Positions 1-6,607 of a stretch of 11,925 nt of DNA are shown one piece after another. Within the stretch, counting starts at the first letter, position 1, and the number at the start of each line of letters is the position of its first letter. The notes under the pieces were generated by a model that had not been told where the DNA came from, did not search any database, and saw nothing but the letters and a program-made list of their open reading frames with translations. The stretch covers positions 1 to 11,925 of the forward strand of contig CADCPU010000370.1 in assembly GCA_902803365.1 (NCBI GenBank). Direction: 5' to 3'. The stretch is from Oscillospiraceae bacterium. Its GTDB lineage: Bacteria > Bacillota_A > Clostridia > Saccharofermentanales > Saccharofermentanaceae. A program made the position numbers and the translations under genes.

Positions 1-378
1 ACATCCGGTATCTTTGACGGACTTACGACGATCATGAGAGGTCTCGTTAAGACCGATCTTGATGTCATCATCAACAGCGGCGACTGTTTCCTCGATACAT
101 ATTGCGAGGACATCGGAAACTGGAATGATGTCATCACGGGTATCAATCAGGAGACGATCTTCTCGGGGATCGAATGGGACGATGAGACTTTCACGACATG
201 TAATGCCGAAGACCATGAATTCTTCAGCGATTATGTAGAGCGCTACGGCAAGATGGGTGCCGATATCTACCTCCTTGAATATACGACGGATAAGGACCTC
301 AAGGCTCAGATCGTCAGCTACTGTAAGGAGCACGGGTTTAAGTATTACGTGACGGATTCGCTATTGCTCGATAAATGA
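1..378 (+). CDS. C-terminal end of a GH114/TM1410-like TIM-barrel protein (partial, 5' end outside window)
   Basis: The reading frame is open from base 1 to a TGA at 376-378, so the gene starts upstream of the window and the ATG at base 34 is internal. The visible 125 residues alternate hydrophobic strands and helices in a TIM-barrel-like way: a strand reading DVIINSGD, then an acidic SGIEWDDETF segment, a helix ending in YVERYGKMGAD, a strand with LLEYTTD, and a last helix with SYCKEHGFKYYV. This order resembles the C-terminal part of the glycoside hydrolase 114/TM1410 family (endo-alpha-1,4-polygalactosaminidase and relatives), where an ExxF-D-type segment and a final Y-D strand are followed by a helix ending in HGF. 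The catalytic N-terminal part is missing, so substrate and activity cannot be judged. The family call is recognition by eye and could be wrong; another TIM-barrel glycosidase is the main alternative. Confidence 0.55.
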   Translation, partial: TSGIFDGLTTIMRGLVKTDLDVIINSGDCFLDTYCEDIGNWNDVITGINQETIFSGIEWDDETFTTCNAEDHEFFSDYVERYGKMGADIYLLEYTTDKDLKAQIVSYCKEHGFKYYVTDSLLLDK

Positions 379-392
379 TCGGCTAATATAAT
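364..392 (+). promoter_or_regulatory. Sigma-A-like promoter for the acetyltransferase-membrane protein operon
   Basis: A TTGCTC box at 364-369 and a perfect TATAAT at 387-392 are separated by exactly 17 bases. The -35 box lies inside the last codons of the upstream gene and the -10 box is only 9 bases past its stop. Transcription would start near 399, which is the first base of the ATG of the next gene. No Shine-Dalgarno sequence precedes that ATG, so the message may be leaderless. Confidence 0.6.
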
Positions 393-398
393 GGTGTA

Positions 399-851
399 AT
401 GATGAGACTTTACGTAAAAAGATTCAATGAACTTACACCTGAAGAGCTTTATGAGATCGTGAAGCTTCGCGTTGAAGTCTTCGTTGTCGAACAGGAATGC
501 GCCTATATGGAATTCGATGACCTCGATCAGGATGCGATCCATGTGTGGCTCACGGATGACGAAGGGATATGCGCTTATCTTCGCGTGCTCGATCGCGGAG
601 TCGAGAGTGAACATGTCGCTCTCGGCAGGGTCATCACGCGCATGCGCGGACGCGGCACGGGACTCGGTGCCCGCATCATGGCGGAGGGCAAGAGGGTAGC
701 GCGTGAAGTCTTTAATGCTGACTTTATCTATCTTGAGGCGCAGACCTATGCGGAGGGCTTTTATGCCAAGCAGGGGTTCAGGCGCATATCGGATGAGTTC
801 ATGATGGACGGCATCCCGCACTACAAGATGCTCGCAGATCCGGAGGCGTAA
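399..851 (+). CDS. ElaA-like GNAT family N-acetyltransferase
   Basis: This 150-residue protein should transfer an acetyl group from acetyl-CoA to an unknown amine in the cytoplasm. The N-terminal segment KLRVEVFVVEQEC (residues 22-34) is the typical opening of ElaA-type GNATs. The acetyl-CoA pyrophosphate loop is at residues 83-90 (GRGTGLG preceded by Arg), after the beta-4 strand LGRVITR. The C-terminal YAEGFYAKQGF and DGIPHYKM (residues 137-144) match the family hallmark of an F-Y-x-x-x-G-F helix followed by DGIPH-x-x-M. The length is normal for the family. The start is either ATG 399 or ATG 402; no ribosome binding site favours one, and the promoter at 364-392 would start transcription at about 399. 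The stop at 849-851 is 4 bases before the next gene, whose Shine-Dalgarno lies within the last codons of this one, so the two are co-transcribed. ElaA substrates are not established. Confidence 0.85.
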   Translation: MMRLYVKRFNELTPEELYEIVKLRVEVFVVEQECAYMEFDDLDQDAIHVWLTDDEGICAYLRVLDRGVESEHVALGRVITRMRGRGTGLGARIMAEGKRVAREVFNADFIYLEAQTYAEGFYAKQGFRRISDEFMMDGIPHYKMLADPEA

Positions 852-855
852 GGAT

Positions 856-1578
856 ATGATCTACTACGAACACTTCTGCCCGCAGCATATAGGCATGTTG
901 ATCGTGATCTTTACGGTCTGGACAGTGTCGCTCCTTTTGGTGCGCAAGGCGTCCGAGAAGACCTCCACGATCCTGGTGCGATGCCTGTCGGTCCTTTTGT
1001 TTTTCTGCGAGATGACGCAGGACTTACTCCTGGTTCACGAGGGCGTCGACATGATGACTATCCTTCCGCTGCATCTTTGTAATCTCGGTATATTCGTCGA
1101 TCTTCTCGCGTCGTTTACGAAGGGGAAGGTGTCGGCTTTTTTCGCTGAGGTATCGCTCGTATTGATCATGCCGGGCGCACTCGGTGCCATACTGTTTCCG
1201 GACTGGAACTACAGACCGTTCTGGAACTGGCTCTCGCTTATGTGCTTTTTTACACATACGCTTCTCGTGCTCCTGCCGTTTATATTCCTTATTACGAAGA
1301 GGAGCCGCGTTAAGATCACGCACATCTGGTATCCGCTCGCATTCATCGCGGTCGTTACGCCGCCCATCGCGTGGGTCGATTTTACATACCGCCACAACTA
1401 TATGTTCTTAAGATATCCGGTCGACGGATCGCCGCTGGAGTGGGTCTATAACTTATCCGACGGTAAGTACTATATCCCGGGACTTATCTGTCTTCTAATC
1501 GGCGTTCTGACCGTGGAATACCTGATAATCGAGGGCATCAAGTTCATCGGAAGGCGCATGAAAAAGTCTGAGTCTTAA
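856..1578 (+). CDS. YwaF/TMEM164-like integral membrane protein (TIGR02206-type)
   Basis: This 240-residue polytopic membrane protein has about seven hydrophobic helices, near residues 12-29, 40-60, 68-86, 94-114, 125-147, 157-173 and 207-228. The third helix carries LPLHLCNLG (residues 70-78), the most recognisable motif of the YwaF family, and His134 in FFTHTLLVLLP plus NYMFLRYP (residues 181-188) are further family-like positions. Animal TMEM164, a distant relative, has been reported as a phospholipid acyltransferase dependent on a conserved cysteine; whether His73/Cys75 here do similar chemistry is inference. The start ATG at 856 has GGAGG at 842-846, nine bases upstream and inside the end of the acetyltransferase gene, so translation is probably coupled. 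Only a weak A/T-rich inverted repeat follows the stop, so read-through into the next unit is possible. The family is fairly sure; the function is unknown. Confidence 0.75.
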   Translation: MIYYEHFCPQHIGMLIVIFTVWTVSLLLVRKASEKTSTILVRCLSVLLFFCEMTQDLLLVHEGVDMMTILPLHLCNLGIFVDLLASFTKGKVSAFFAEVSLVLIMPGALGAILFPDWNYRPFWNWLSLMCFFTHTLLVLLPFIFLITKRSRVKITHIWYPLAFIAVVTPPIAWVDFTYRHNYMFLRYPVDGSPLEWVYNLSDGKYYIPGLICLLIGVLTVEYLIIEGIKFIGRRMKKSES

Positions 1579-1616
1579 TATCTTATTAAGAACTCATTAC
1601 ATTACACCGAATGTAA
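1574..1616 (+). promoter_or_regulatory. Two inverted repeats upstream of the copy-1 promoter (candidate operator)
   Basis: The first inverted repeat, CTTAA-N7-TTAAG, spans 1574-1590 and overlaps the stop codon of the membrane protein gene. The second, TTACATT-N6-AATGTAA, spans 1597-1616 and ends one base before the -35 box. The same two motif types occur in the same order before the copy-2 promoter (4095-4134), where the first keeps its 17-base length exactly while the second has a 2-base rather than a 6-base spacer. Duplication plus retention suggests regulator binding; the regulator is unknown. The first repeat could also act as a weak terminator for the operon, but it lacks a GC-rich stem and T-tract. 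Confidence 0.45.
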
Positions 1617-1617
1617 G

Positions 1618-1646
1618 TTGTCTATTTACCGCCCTTAATGTAGCAT
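1618..1646 (+). promoter_or_regulatory. Promoter of lipoprotein copy 1
   Basis: TTGTCT at 1618-1623 and TAGCAT at 1641-1646 are separated by 17 bases. Copy 2 has TTGTAT and TAGCAT with the same 17-base spacing, although the spacer sequences differ considerably, which supports these as true -35 and -10 boxes. The predicted start of transcription is A1653, the first base of the stem-loop at 1653-1672. Confidence 0.6.
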
Positions 1647-1652
1647 TGTCTT

Positions 1653-1672
1653 AGCAGGGAGGAGAACCTGCT
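1653..1672 (+). promoter_or_regulatory. 5'-terminal mRNA stem-loop with a GGAGG-like loop, copy 1
   Basis: AGCAGG (1653-1658) pairs perfectly with CCTGCT (1667-1672), enclosing the 8-base loop GAGGAGAA. It starts at the predicted transcription start, so the mRNA would begin with a base-paired 5' end and present a purine-rich Shine-Dalgarno-like loop about 35 bases upstream of the real start codon. The translational Shine-Dalgarno is separate (AAAAGGA, 1687-1693) and can itself pair with CTTTT at 1680-1684. The stem-loop is identical in copy 2. Known analogues are the 5' stabilising stem-loop of ompA and STAB-SD sequences that shield Firmicute mRNAs from 5' exonuclease; the role here is inferred. 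Confidence 0.55.
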
Positions 1673-1701
1673 TAGATTTCTTTTGGAAAAGGACGGTGCT
1701 T

Positions 1702-4029
1702 ATGAAAAAGTGCATAAAGAACGCGGTCTGCGCATCCATGACCCTTCTTCTTCTGGGGTCGGGACTTGTTGGTTGCAGCAAGACCGGTAAGGGCGACGTC
1801 AAGAAGGTCGAAGATGACGGCAAGCCTTTTTATGATTCCGAGTTGATCTATCTGGAAGAGCCTAAGATAGAAGGCGCGGAAGATGCTCAATTCTACGGAA
1901 GTCTTCCTGTTAAGATCGACGGTAAATACTACCAGAATCTGAATTATTATGTACAGGAAAAAGACAGCTATAAAGAGGGCGCCCTTTTGATCACCTATGA
2001 TGAGAACGGTAAGATCACAGAGCAGAAAGACCTCAAGAAGTCTGATGCGTTCAAGAATATCAAGGGCGATTTCGGCTTCAATTCCAGTTCTTCCATCATT
2101 CTTGACGGTAAGTGTCTCGTAAGTTCATATGACTATAACAGCGGGGCGGCTAAGACATATATCTACGACTTTGCCAAGGATACACTCGAAGAGTTTACGA
2201 TGGTAGAAATGGCAGATAACGGATATATCGGCGGTCTGTGCCAGTTAAGTGACGGAACATATGTCGTTCAATACTCAAGCTATTCCGATAACGGTCAAGA
2301 AATGAATAAAGTCTATTTCGGTGACGAAAAAAAGGCAAAGACTGAAGTCGATCTTATGGATAAGTTCAAGGATCTGGAGCTCATGTATGTCGGTGATATG
2401 ATGATCACGGCAGACGGCTTTAAGCTCATAGGTTATTCCGAGACCAAGGAATACGAGATCTTCTATGATGAGAAATCCGGTGAATTCACTGCCCGGGAGT
2501 CTGAGACAGAGATGTATAACACCGTGTGGAGTACTCTTATCGACGGTAAGCTCTATAACTGCGACAACAAGGGTATCTATCTTGATGGACAGGAAGAGCC
2601 GATCATCAACTTTGAAGACGGCAATATCGCTCCTGACAGAGCTACAAACGCAACGCTCGTCGAAGTCAACGATAATGGCGCTGAGTTCCTCGGAACAGAG
2701 TATATGAGAAATAAGGACAGATCATATATCCTCAGGATCACAAAATATGACAAGAACCCGAATGTCGGCAAGGAGCTCTTGACACTCTCGTCACTTACTT
2801 GGATCGATACATCACTCGAGGATGCGATCGTTAAGTTCAACAAGGAAAGCGACAAGTATTACATCAAGATCCTCATGAATAAATATACGCTCGATTACCA
2901 AGCGCTATATGATGATGTTGACTCTAACTCCATGGAGTTGGCAAACGATATCAACAAGAAGTATAACGAGACGCAGGCCGAGCTCGTAAACCAGCTCGCC
3001 ATGGACCTTCTCGCAGGTGATGCGCCTGACATCATGATCGGCTGCTCACAGTATTCACAGCTCATGAAGGATACATACCTCCTCGATCTCAAGAAGTTTA
3101 TCGAGAAGGATCTCGGCTCTGACAATTTCTATCAGAACATCATCGAAGGCGCTACATATGACGGCAAGGTATTCGTAGTACCGCTCACATTCCACGTCAT
3201 GGGTATCATGGCAAAGCCTGACGACGTTAAGGGTAAGGTCGGCTTCACTTATGACGAATACGTCGACTTCGTTAAGGGCCCTTGTAACGGATCAGATCCG
3301 TTCAACAGATACGGAATGACAAGGATCTCCGTTCTTCAGGAGCTCTTCTCGAACGAAGCCGAGCTCTTCATCAAGGACGGCAAGATCGACGTCGATAACG
3401 ATGATTTCCACGCTCTTGCAGAATTCGTAAAGGATAACTGCGAGGATCCTGTAGACAACGGTGACGATGTTTACTATGAAACCAGTATGGGTGATACGGA
3501 TCCGCAGTACGTCTATCTCAACGGTTTTGACAGCTATATCAGAACTGCAACCGGTTACGGTTCCTGGACAGAGCCTTATGCTCTCTGCGGTGTTCCTTCC
3601 GCAGACGGACGCGGTGCGATCGTATCCTTTGATATCGACATCAGCATCTCCGCTCAGTCGGGAAGCTCTGACGGTGCGAAGGAATTCATCAAGAGCATCA
3701 CCGCTTCCGATTCGCTCTACGGTATCTCTGCAAACAGCTATTCCGAGGCGATCAACAAGGATACAACAAGATCGATCTCCAAGGATTCGCTCAAGGATAT
3801 CAACAACATGATGTCTTACGGTCCTAAGCCGACAGAATACGGTGAAGAGGATATCGAGGACTACATCAAGGTCATCGAGACATGCAGAGTACGTCCTGCT
3901 TGTGATCCTGCGATCCTTAATATCATCGCTGAAGAGATCCCTGCTTACTTCGCAGGTCAGAAGGATATCTCGGAAGTCTGCAAGTCCATCAACAACAGAG
4001 CGCAGACCGTATTGGACGAGAAGTCCTGA
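1702..4029 (+). CDS. Large solute-binding lipoprotein, copy 1 (beta-rich N-terminal half plus ABC solute-binding domain)
   Basis: This is a 775-residue surface lipoprotein. The signal peptide has MKK, a hydrophobic core and the lipobox LVGC, with lipidated Cys25, so it should be anchored to the outer face of the membrane. Residues of about 30-345 are rich in beta-strand motifs with short repeats such as YDENGKI, LSDGTYVVQY and IYLDGQEEP, suggestive of a beta-propeller-like domain. From about residue 353 (NPNVGKELLTLSS) an extracellular solute-binding domain follows: FNKESDKYYIKI, LAMDLLAGDAPDI near 430-443, VVPLTFHVMGIMAKP, FTYDEYVDFVKG, and a C-terminal helix pair ending GQKDISEVCKSINN. The PDI motif and overall order resemble family-1 (sugar-type) binding proteins. 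No permease or ATPase is adjacent, so its transporter is elsewhere or it has another job such as sensing. ATG 1702 was chosen over an in-frame GTG at 1696 because AAAAGGA lies 8 bases upstream and copy 2 lacks the GTG. The ligand is unknown. Confidence 0.85.
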   Translation: MKKCIKNAVCASMTLLLLGSGLVGCSKTGKGDVKKVEDDGKPFYDSELIYLEEPKIEGAEDAQFYGSLPVKIDGKYYQNLNYYVQEKDSYKEGALLITYDENGKITEQKDLKKSDAFKNIKGDFGFNSSSSIILDGKCLVSSYDYNSGAAKTYIYDFAKDTLEEFTMVEMADNGYIGGLCQLSDGTYVVQYSSYSDNGQEMNKVYFGDEKKAKTEVDLMDKFKDLELMYVGDMMITADGFKLIGYSETKEYEIFYDEKSGEFTARESETEMYNTVWSTLIDGKLYNCDNKGIYLDGQEEPIINFEDGNIAPDRATNATLVEVNDNGAEFLGTEYMRNKDRSYILRITKYDKNPNVGKELLTLSSLTWIDTSLEDAIVKFNKESDKYYIKILMNKYTLDYQALYDDVDSNSMELANDINKKYNETQAELVNQLAMDLLAGDAPDIMIGCSQYSQLMKDTYLLDLKKFIEKDLGSDNFYQNIIEGATYDGKVFVVPLTFHVMGIMAKPDDVKGKVGFTYDEYVDFVKGPCNGSDPFNRYGMTRISVLQELFSNEAELFIKDGKIDVDNDDFHALAEFVKDNCEDPVDNGDDVYYETSMGDTDPQYVYLNGFDSYIRTATGYGSWTEPYALCGVPSADGRGAIVSFDIDISISAQSGSSDGAKEFIKSITASDSLYGISANSYSEAINKDTTRSISKDSLKDINNMMSYGPKPTEYGEEDIEDYIKVIETCRVRPACDPAILNIIAEEIPAYFAGQKDISEVCKSINNRAQTVLDEKS

Positions 4030-4052
4030 TAGTCTTACATAAGATATTAAAT

Positions 4053-4086
4053 AGAGGGCAGCCGCGCGGTTGCCCTCTTATTTTTT
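4053..4086 (+). terminator. Rho-independent terminator of lipoprotein copy 1
   Basis: AGAGGGCA (4053-4060) pairs perfectly with TGCCCTCT (4071-4078), and the inner bases GCCGCGCGGT extend the stem by a G-T wobble and two or three GC pairs. A run of T follows at 4081-4086 after TTA. The identical hairpin occurs after copy 2. Confidence 0.9.
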
Positions 4087-4094
4087 GCCCGGAT

Positions 4095-4134
4095 CTTAAG
4101 TTTTGCTTAAGCGCTGTTTATTACATCTATGTAA
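4095..4134 (+). promoter_or_regulatory. Two inverted repeats upstream of the copy-2 promoter (candidate operator)
   Basis: CTTAAG-TTTTG-CTTAAG at 4095-4111 is the counterpart of the CTTAA-N7-TTAAG element at 1574-1590 and is again 17 bases long. TTACAT-CT-ATGTAA at 4121-4134 is a perfect inverted repeat ending one base before the -35 box, as in copy 1. The ATGTAAG half-site abutting the -35 is the best conserved part; the distal half-site has shifted by 6 bases relative to copy 1. Confidence 0.45.
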
Positions 4135-4135
4135 G

Positions 4136-4164
4136 TTGTATATTCCAAATCCGTAATGTAGCAT
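4136..4164 (+). promoter_or_regulatory. Promoter of lipoprotein copy 2
   Basis: TTGTAT at 4136-4141 and TAGCAT at 4159-4164 are spaced by 17 bases, matching the copy-1 promoter box for box. Transcription is predicted to start at A4171. Confidence 0.6.
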
Positions 4165-4170
4165 TATCTT

Positions 4171-4190
4171 AGCAGGGAGGAGAACCTGCT
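4171..4190 (+). promoter_or_regulatory. 5'-terminal mRNA stem-loop with a GGAGG-like loop, copy 2
   Basis: This is identical in all 20 bases to the copy-1 element: AGCAGG, loop GAGGAGAA, CCTGCT, again placed at the predicted first base of the transcript. From the TAATG just before the -10 to the base before the start codon the two leaders differ at only three positions plus one inserted T near the ATG, counted over 66 bases of copy 1. The true ribosome binding site AAAAGGA is at 4205-4211 and can pair with CTTTT at 4198-4202. Confidence 0.55.
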
Positions 4191-4220
4191 TATATTTCTT
4201 TTGGAAAAGGACGTTGCTTT

Positions 4221-6542
4221 ATGAAAAAGTGCATTAAGAATGCGGTATGTGTGTCTATGACCATTCTTCTTTTGGGGTCGGGACTTGTTGGTTGCAGCCG
4301 TGAGACCCCTAAGGGTGAAGTGAAGATGGTCGAAGATGACGGCAAGCCGTTTTATGATTCAGAGCTGATCTACTTTGAGACTCCGGATCTCAAGGACCTT
4401 AAGGGTGCGGATACATACGGGACTATGCCTATACTGATCGGCGACAAGTTTTATCAGAGTATAGATTACTATGTTAATGATCCCAACAATTTTTCTATGG
4501 GTCATCTGTTGATGATCTATGATGAAAACGGCAAGATCATAGAGCAGAAAGATCTCGCGAAGACCGAAGCATTCAAGAACCTCGGCGGTGATTTCGGTTT
4601 TAATTCCAGTTCTGCGATACATCTGGACGGCAAGAATCTTGTGAATTCATTTGACGAACAGACCGGAGACCAAACGTGTTATATATATGATTATGTCGAT
4701 GATTCGCTCGAAAAATTCGAGATGATCGATCTGTCATTCAGCGGATATATCAGCGGTATGTGCCAGTTAAGCGACGGTACGTATGTAGTGCAGTACACTT
4801 CCTACAACGGAGATAATGAAGAGAACAAACTGATTTTCGGTGACGGAAAGAAAATAACGAACGAGATCGATCTCTTGAAGGAATTCAAGGATAAAGAGAT
4901 CTTCTATTTCGGTGAGATGAGAGTCAGCTCCGACGGCTTCAAGCTCTCGGGTTATACGGGTGCAGAAGAATACGACATCTATTACAAGGAGTCGACCGGC
5001 GAACTGTCTTGTGAAAAGTCGGATGGCAATCTTTACACTTCCTCATGGAGTGTGACGATCGACGATAAGATCTATACATATGATGAGACCGGTATCTACA
5101 TCGACGGTCAGGAAGAGCCTGTCCTTCTAATGGAAGACGGAAATATCGCTCCTAACAGAGTGGTCGATTCGGACCTTGTAAGCGTAAGCGATGACGGATT
5201 TTTGTTCGCGGGTACCGAATATGTCGGAAACTCCGATCGCTCATACATCCTCAAGATCAAAAAGCTCGACAAGAATCCCAATATCGGAAAGGAACTTCTG
5301 ACCCTCTCAACATTGTCCTGGAGCGACAGGACTATTGAAGATGCGGTCGTCAAGTTCAACAAGGAAAGTGACAAATACTATATCAAGATGGATCTTGATA
5401 AGTACACGCTCGATTACAGCAAGATCTATGAAGAGGTGGACCTTAAGAGCGACGATGCCAACATTAAGGTCACCCAGGCATACAACACGCATCAGGCTGA
5501 ACTCGTAAATCAGCTCGCGATGGACCTTCTCGCGGGAGATGCTCCGGACATCATGCTCGGATGTGCTAAGTATTCCCAGCTCATGAAGGACAGCTATCTG
5601 CTGGATCTTAACAAGTTCATCAATAAGGATCTCGGATCTGACAAGTTCTATCAGAATATCATCGATGGCGCCACATACGACGGAAAGACCTTCGTCGTAC
5701 CGCTTACATTCCATATCGTGGGCATCATGGCAAAGCCTGATGATGTCAAGGGCAAGGTCGGATTCAACTATGACGAATACGTTGACTTTGTTAAGGGACC
5801 TTGCAACGGCAAAGATCCGTTCTATACCTCCGGAATGAACAAGATCGACATTCTTCAGCAGCTCTTCGCAAACGAGGCCGAACTCTTTATCAAGGACGGT
5901 AAGATCGACGTTGATAATGATGAGTTCCGTGATCTTGCAAAGTTCGTAAAAGATAACTGCGAAGATCCTTCGGGAGATGAAGAAGAAGAGTACACGGATA
6001 TGGGCAATACCGATCCGAGTTATGCATATATCAACGGTTTTGACAGTTATATAAGAACGGCAACGGGTTACGGTTCATGGACTGAGCCTTATGCATTATG
6101 CGGTTTCCCTTCCGAAGACGGCCGCGGCGCGATAGTTACTTTTGATCTCGACATCGGTGTTTCCGCTCAGACGGGAAGTCCTGACGGCGCCAAGGAATTC
6201 ATAAAGAGCGTCATCGCTTCGGATTCTCTTGCAGGCATTGCATTCAGCAGCGGTTCGGAAGCGATCAACAAAGATACTTCAAGAACAGTCGCAAAGGATT
6301 CTCTCGTCTCGGTCAATCAGATGGTGGCTTTCGGTCCTAATCCGAAGAAATACGAAGAAGAGGATATCGAGAAATACATCAAGGTCATCGAGACATGCAG
6401 AGTCCAGCCTGCATGCGACCCTGCGATCCTGAACATCATCGCCGAGGAGATCCCTGCTTATTTTGCAGATCAAAAGGACATCTCGGAAGTATGTAAATCC
6501 ATCAATAACAGAGCGCAGACCGTTCTGGACGAGAAGTCCTGA
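4221..6542 (+). CDS. Large solute-binding lipoprotein, copy 2 (tandem duplicate of copy 1)
   Basis: This 773-residue paralog aligns with copy 1 over its whole length. The signal peptide is nearly identical (MKKCIKNAVC start, lipobox LVGC, Cys25). The N-terminal beta-rich half (about residues 30-345) has changed most, for example between residues 50 and 200, whereas the solute-binding domain from NPNIGKELLTLS (about 352) to the C-terminus is much closer, with long identical stretches such as AELVNQLAMDLLAGDAPDIM and the final 25 or so residues. An acidic insertion-like segment DEEEEYTD replaces a different acidic loop of copy 1 near residue 590. ATG 4221 is supported by AAAAGGA 9 bases upstream. 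Being behind its own promoter and after a terminator, it is a separate transcription unit but should respond to the same signals as copy 1. Whether it binds a different ligand cannot be seen; the divergence lies mainly in the N-terminal half, not in the binding domain. Confidence 0.85.
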   Translation: MKKCIKNAVCVSMTILLLGSGLVGCSRETPKGEVKMVEDDGKPFYDSELIYFETPDLKDLKGADTYGTMPILIGDKFYQSIDYYVNDPNNFSMGHLLMIYDENGKIIEQKDLAKTEAFKNLGGDFGFNSSSAIHLDGKNLVNSFDEQTGDQTCYIYDYVDDSLEKFEMIDLSFSGYISGMCQLSDGTYVVQYTSYNGDNEENKLIFGDGKKITNEIDLLKEFKDKEIFYFGEMRVSSDGFKLSGYTGAEEYDIYYKESTGELSCEKSDGNLYTSSWSVTIDDKIYTYDETGIYIDGQEEPVLLMEDGNIAPNRVVDSDLVSVSDDGFLFAGTEYVGNSDRSYILKIKKLDKNPNIGKELLTLSTLSWSDRTIEDAVVKFNKESDKYYIKMDLDKYTLDYSKIYEEVDLKSDDANIKVTQAYNTHQAELVNQLAMDLLAGDAPDIMLGCAKYSQLMKDSYLLDLNKFINKDLGSDKFYQNIIDGATYDGKTFVVPLTFHIVGIMAKPDDVKGKVGFNYDEYVDFVKGPCNGKDPFYTSGMNKIDILQQLFANEAELFIKDGKIDVDNDEFRDLAKFVKDNCEDPSGDEEEEYTDMGNTDPSYAYINGFDSYIRTATGYGSWTEPYALCGFPSEDGRGAIVTFDLDIGVSAQTGSPDGAKEFIKSVIASDSLAGIAFSSGSEAINKDTSRTVAKDSLVSVNQMVAFGPNPKKYEEEDIEKYIKVIETCRVQPACDPAILNIIAEEIPAYFADQKDISEVCKSINNRAQTVLDEKS

Positions 6543-6565
6543 TAGTCCTATATAAGAAATATAAT

Positions 6566-6600
6566 AGAGGGCAGCCGCGCGGTTGCCCTCTTATTATGCT
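6566..6600. terminator. Hairpin terminator shared by two convergent genes
   Basis: AGAGGGCA (6566-6573) pairs with TGCCCTCT (6584-6591) around the same GCCGCGCGGT loop as after copy 1. On the plus strand the following tract is only TATTATGCTTGTTTTA, weaker than the copy-1 T-run; on the minus strand the stem is followed by ATTATATTTC. It lies between copy 2 and the convergent small membrane protein gene that ends at 6608, so it probably serves both directions. Confidence 0.7.
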
Positions 6601-6607
6601 TGTTTTA

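Noticed and set aside
345..821. Minus-strand 158-codon frame opposite the acetyltransferase gene
   Set aside because: It is fully antisense to a gene with clear GNAT motifs and shows no recognisable domain.
1574..1590. Terminator after the YwaF-like gene
   Set aside because: The stem is A/T only, overlaps the stop codon and has no T-tract; its counterpart before copy 2 follows a real terminator, so an operator role fits better.
1696..1701. GTG at 1696 as start of lipoprotein copy 1
   Set aside because: It is only 2 bases from AAAAGGA, and copy 2 lacks it; ATG 1702 gives the same MKKCIKN signal peptide start as copy 2.
1702..6542. Mobile element as the cause of the tandem duplication
   Set aside because: No transposase, target-site duplication or terminal inverted repeat is visible at the ends of the duplicated units.
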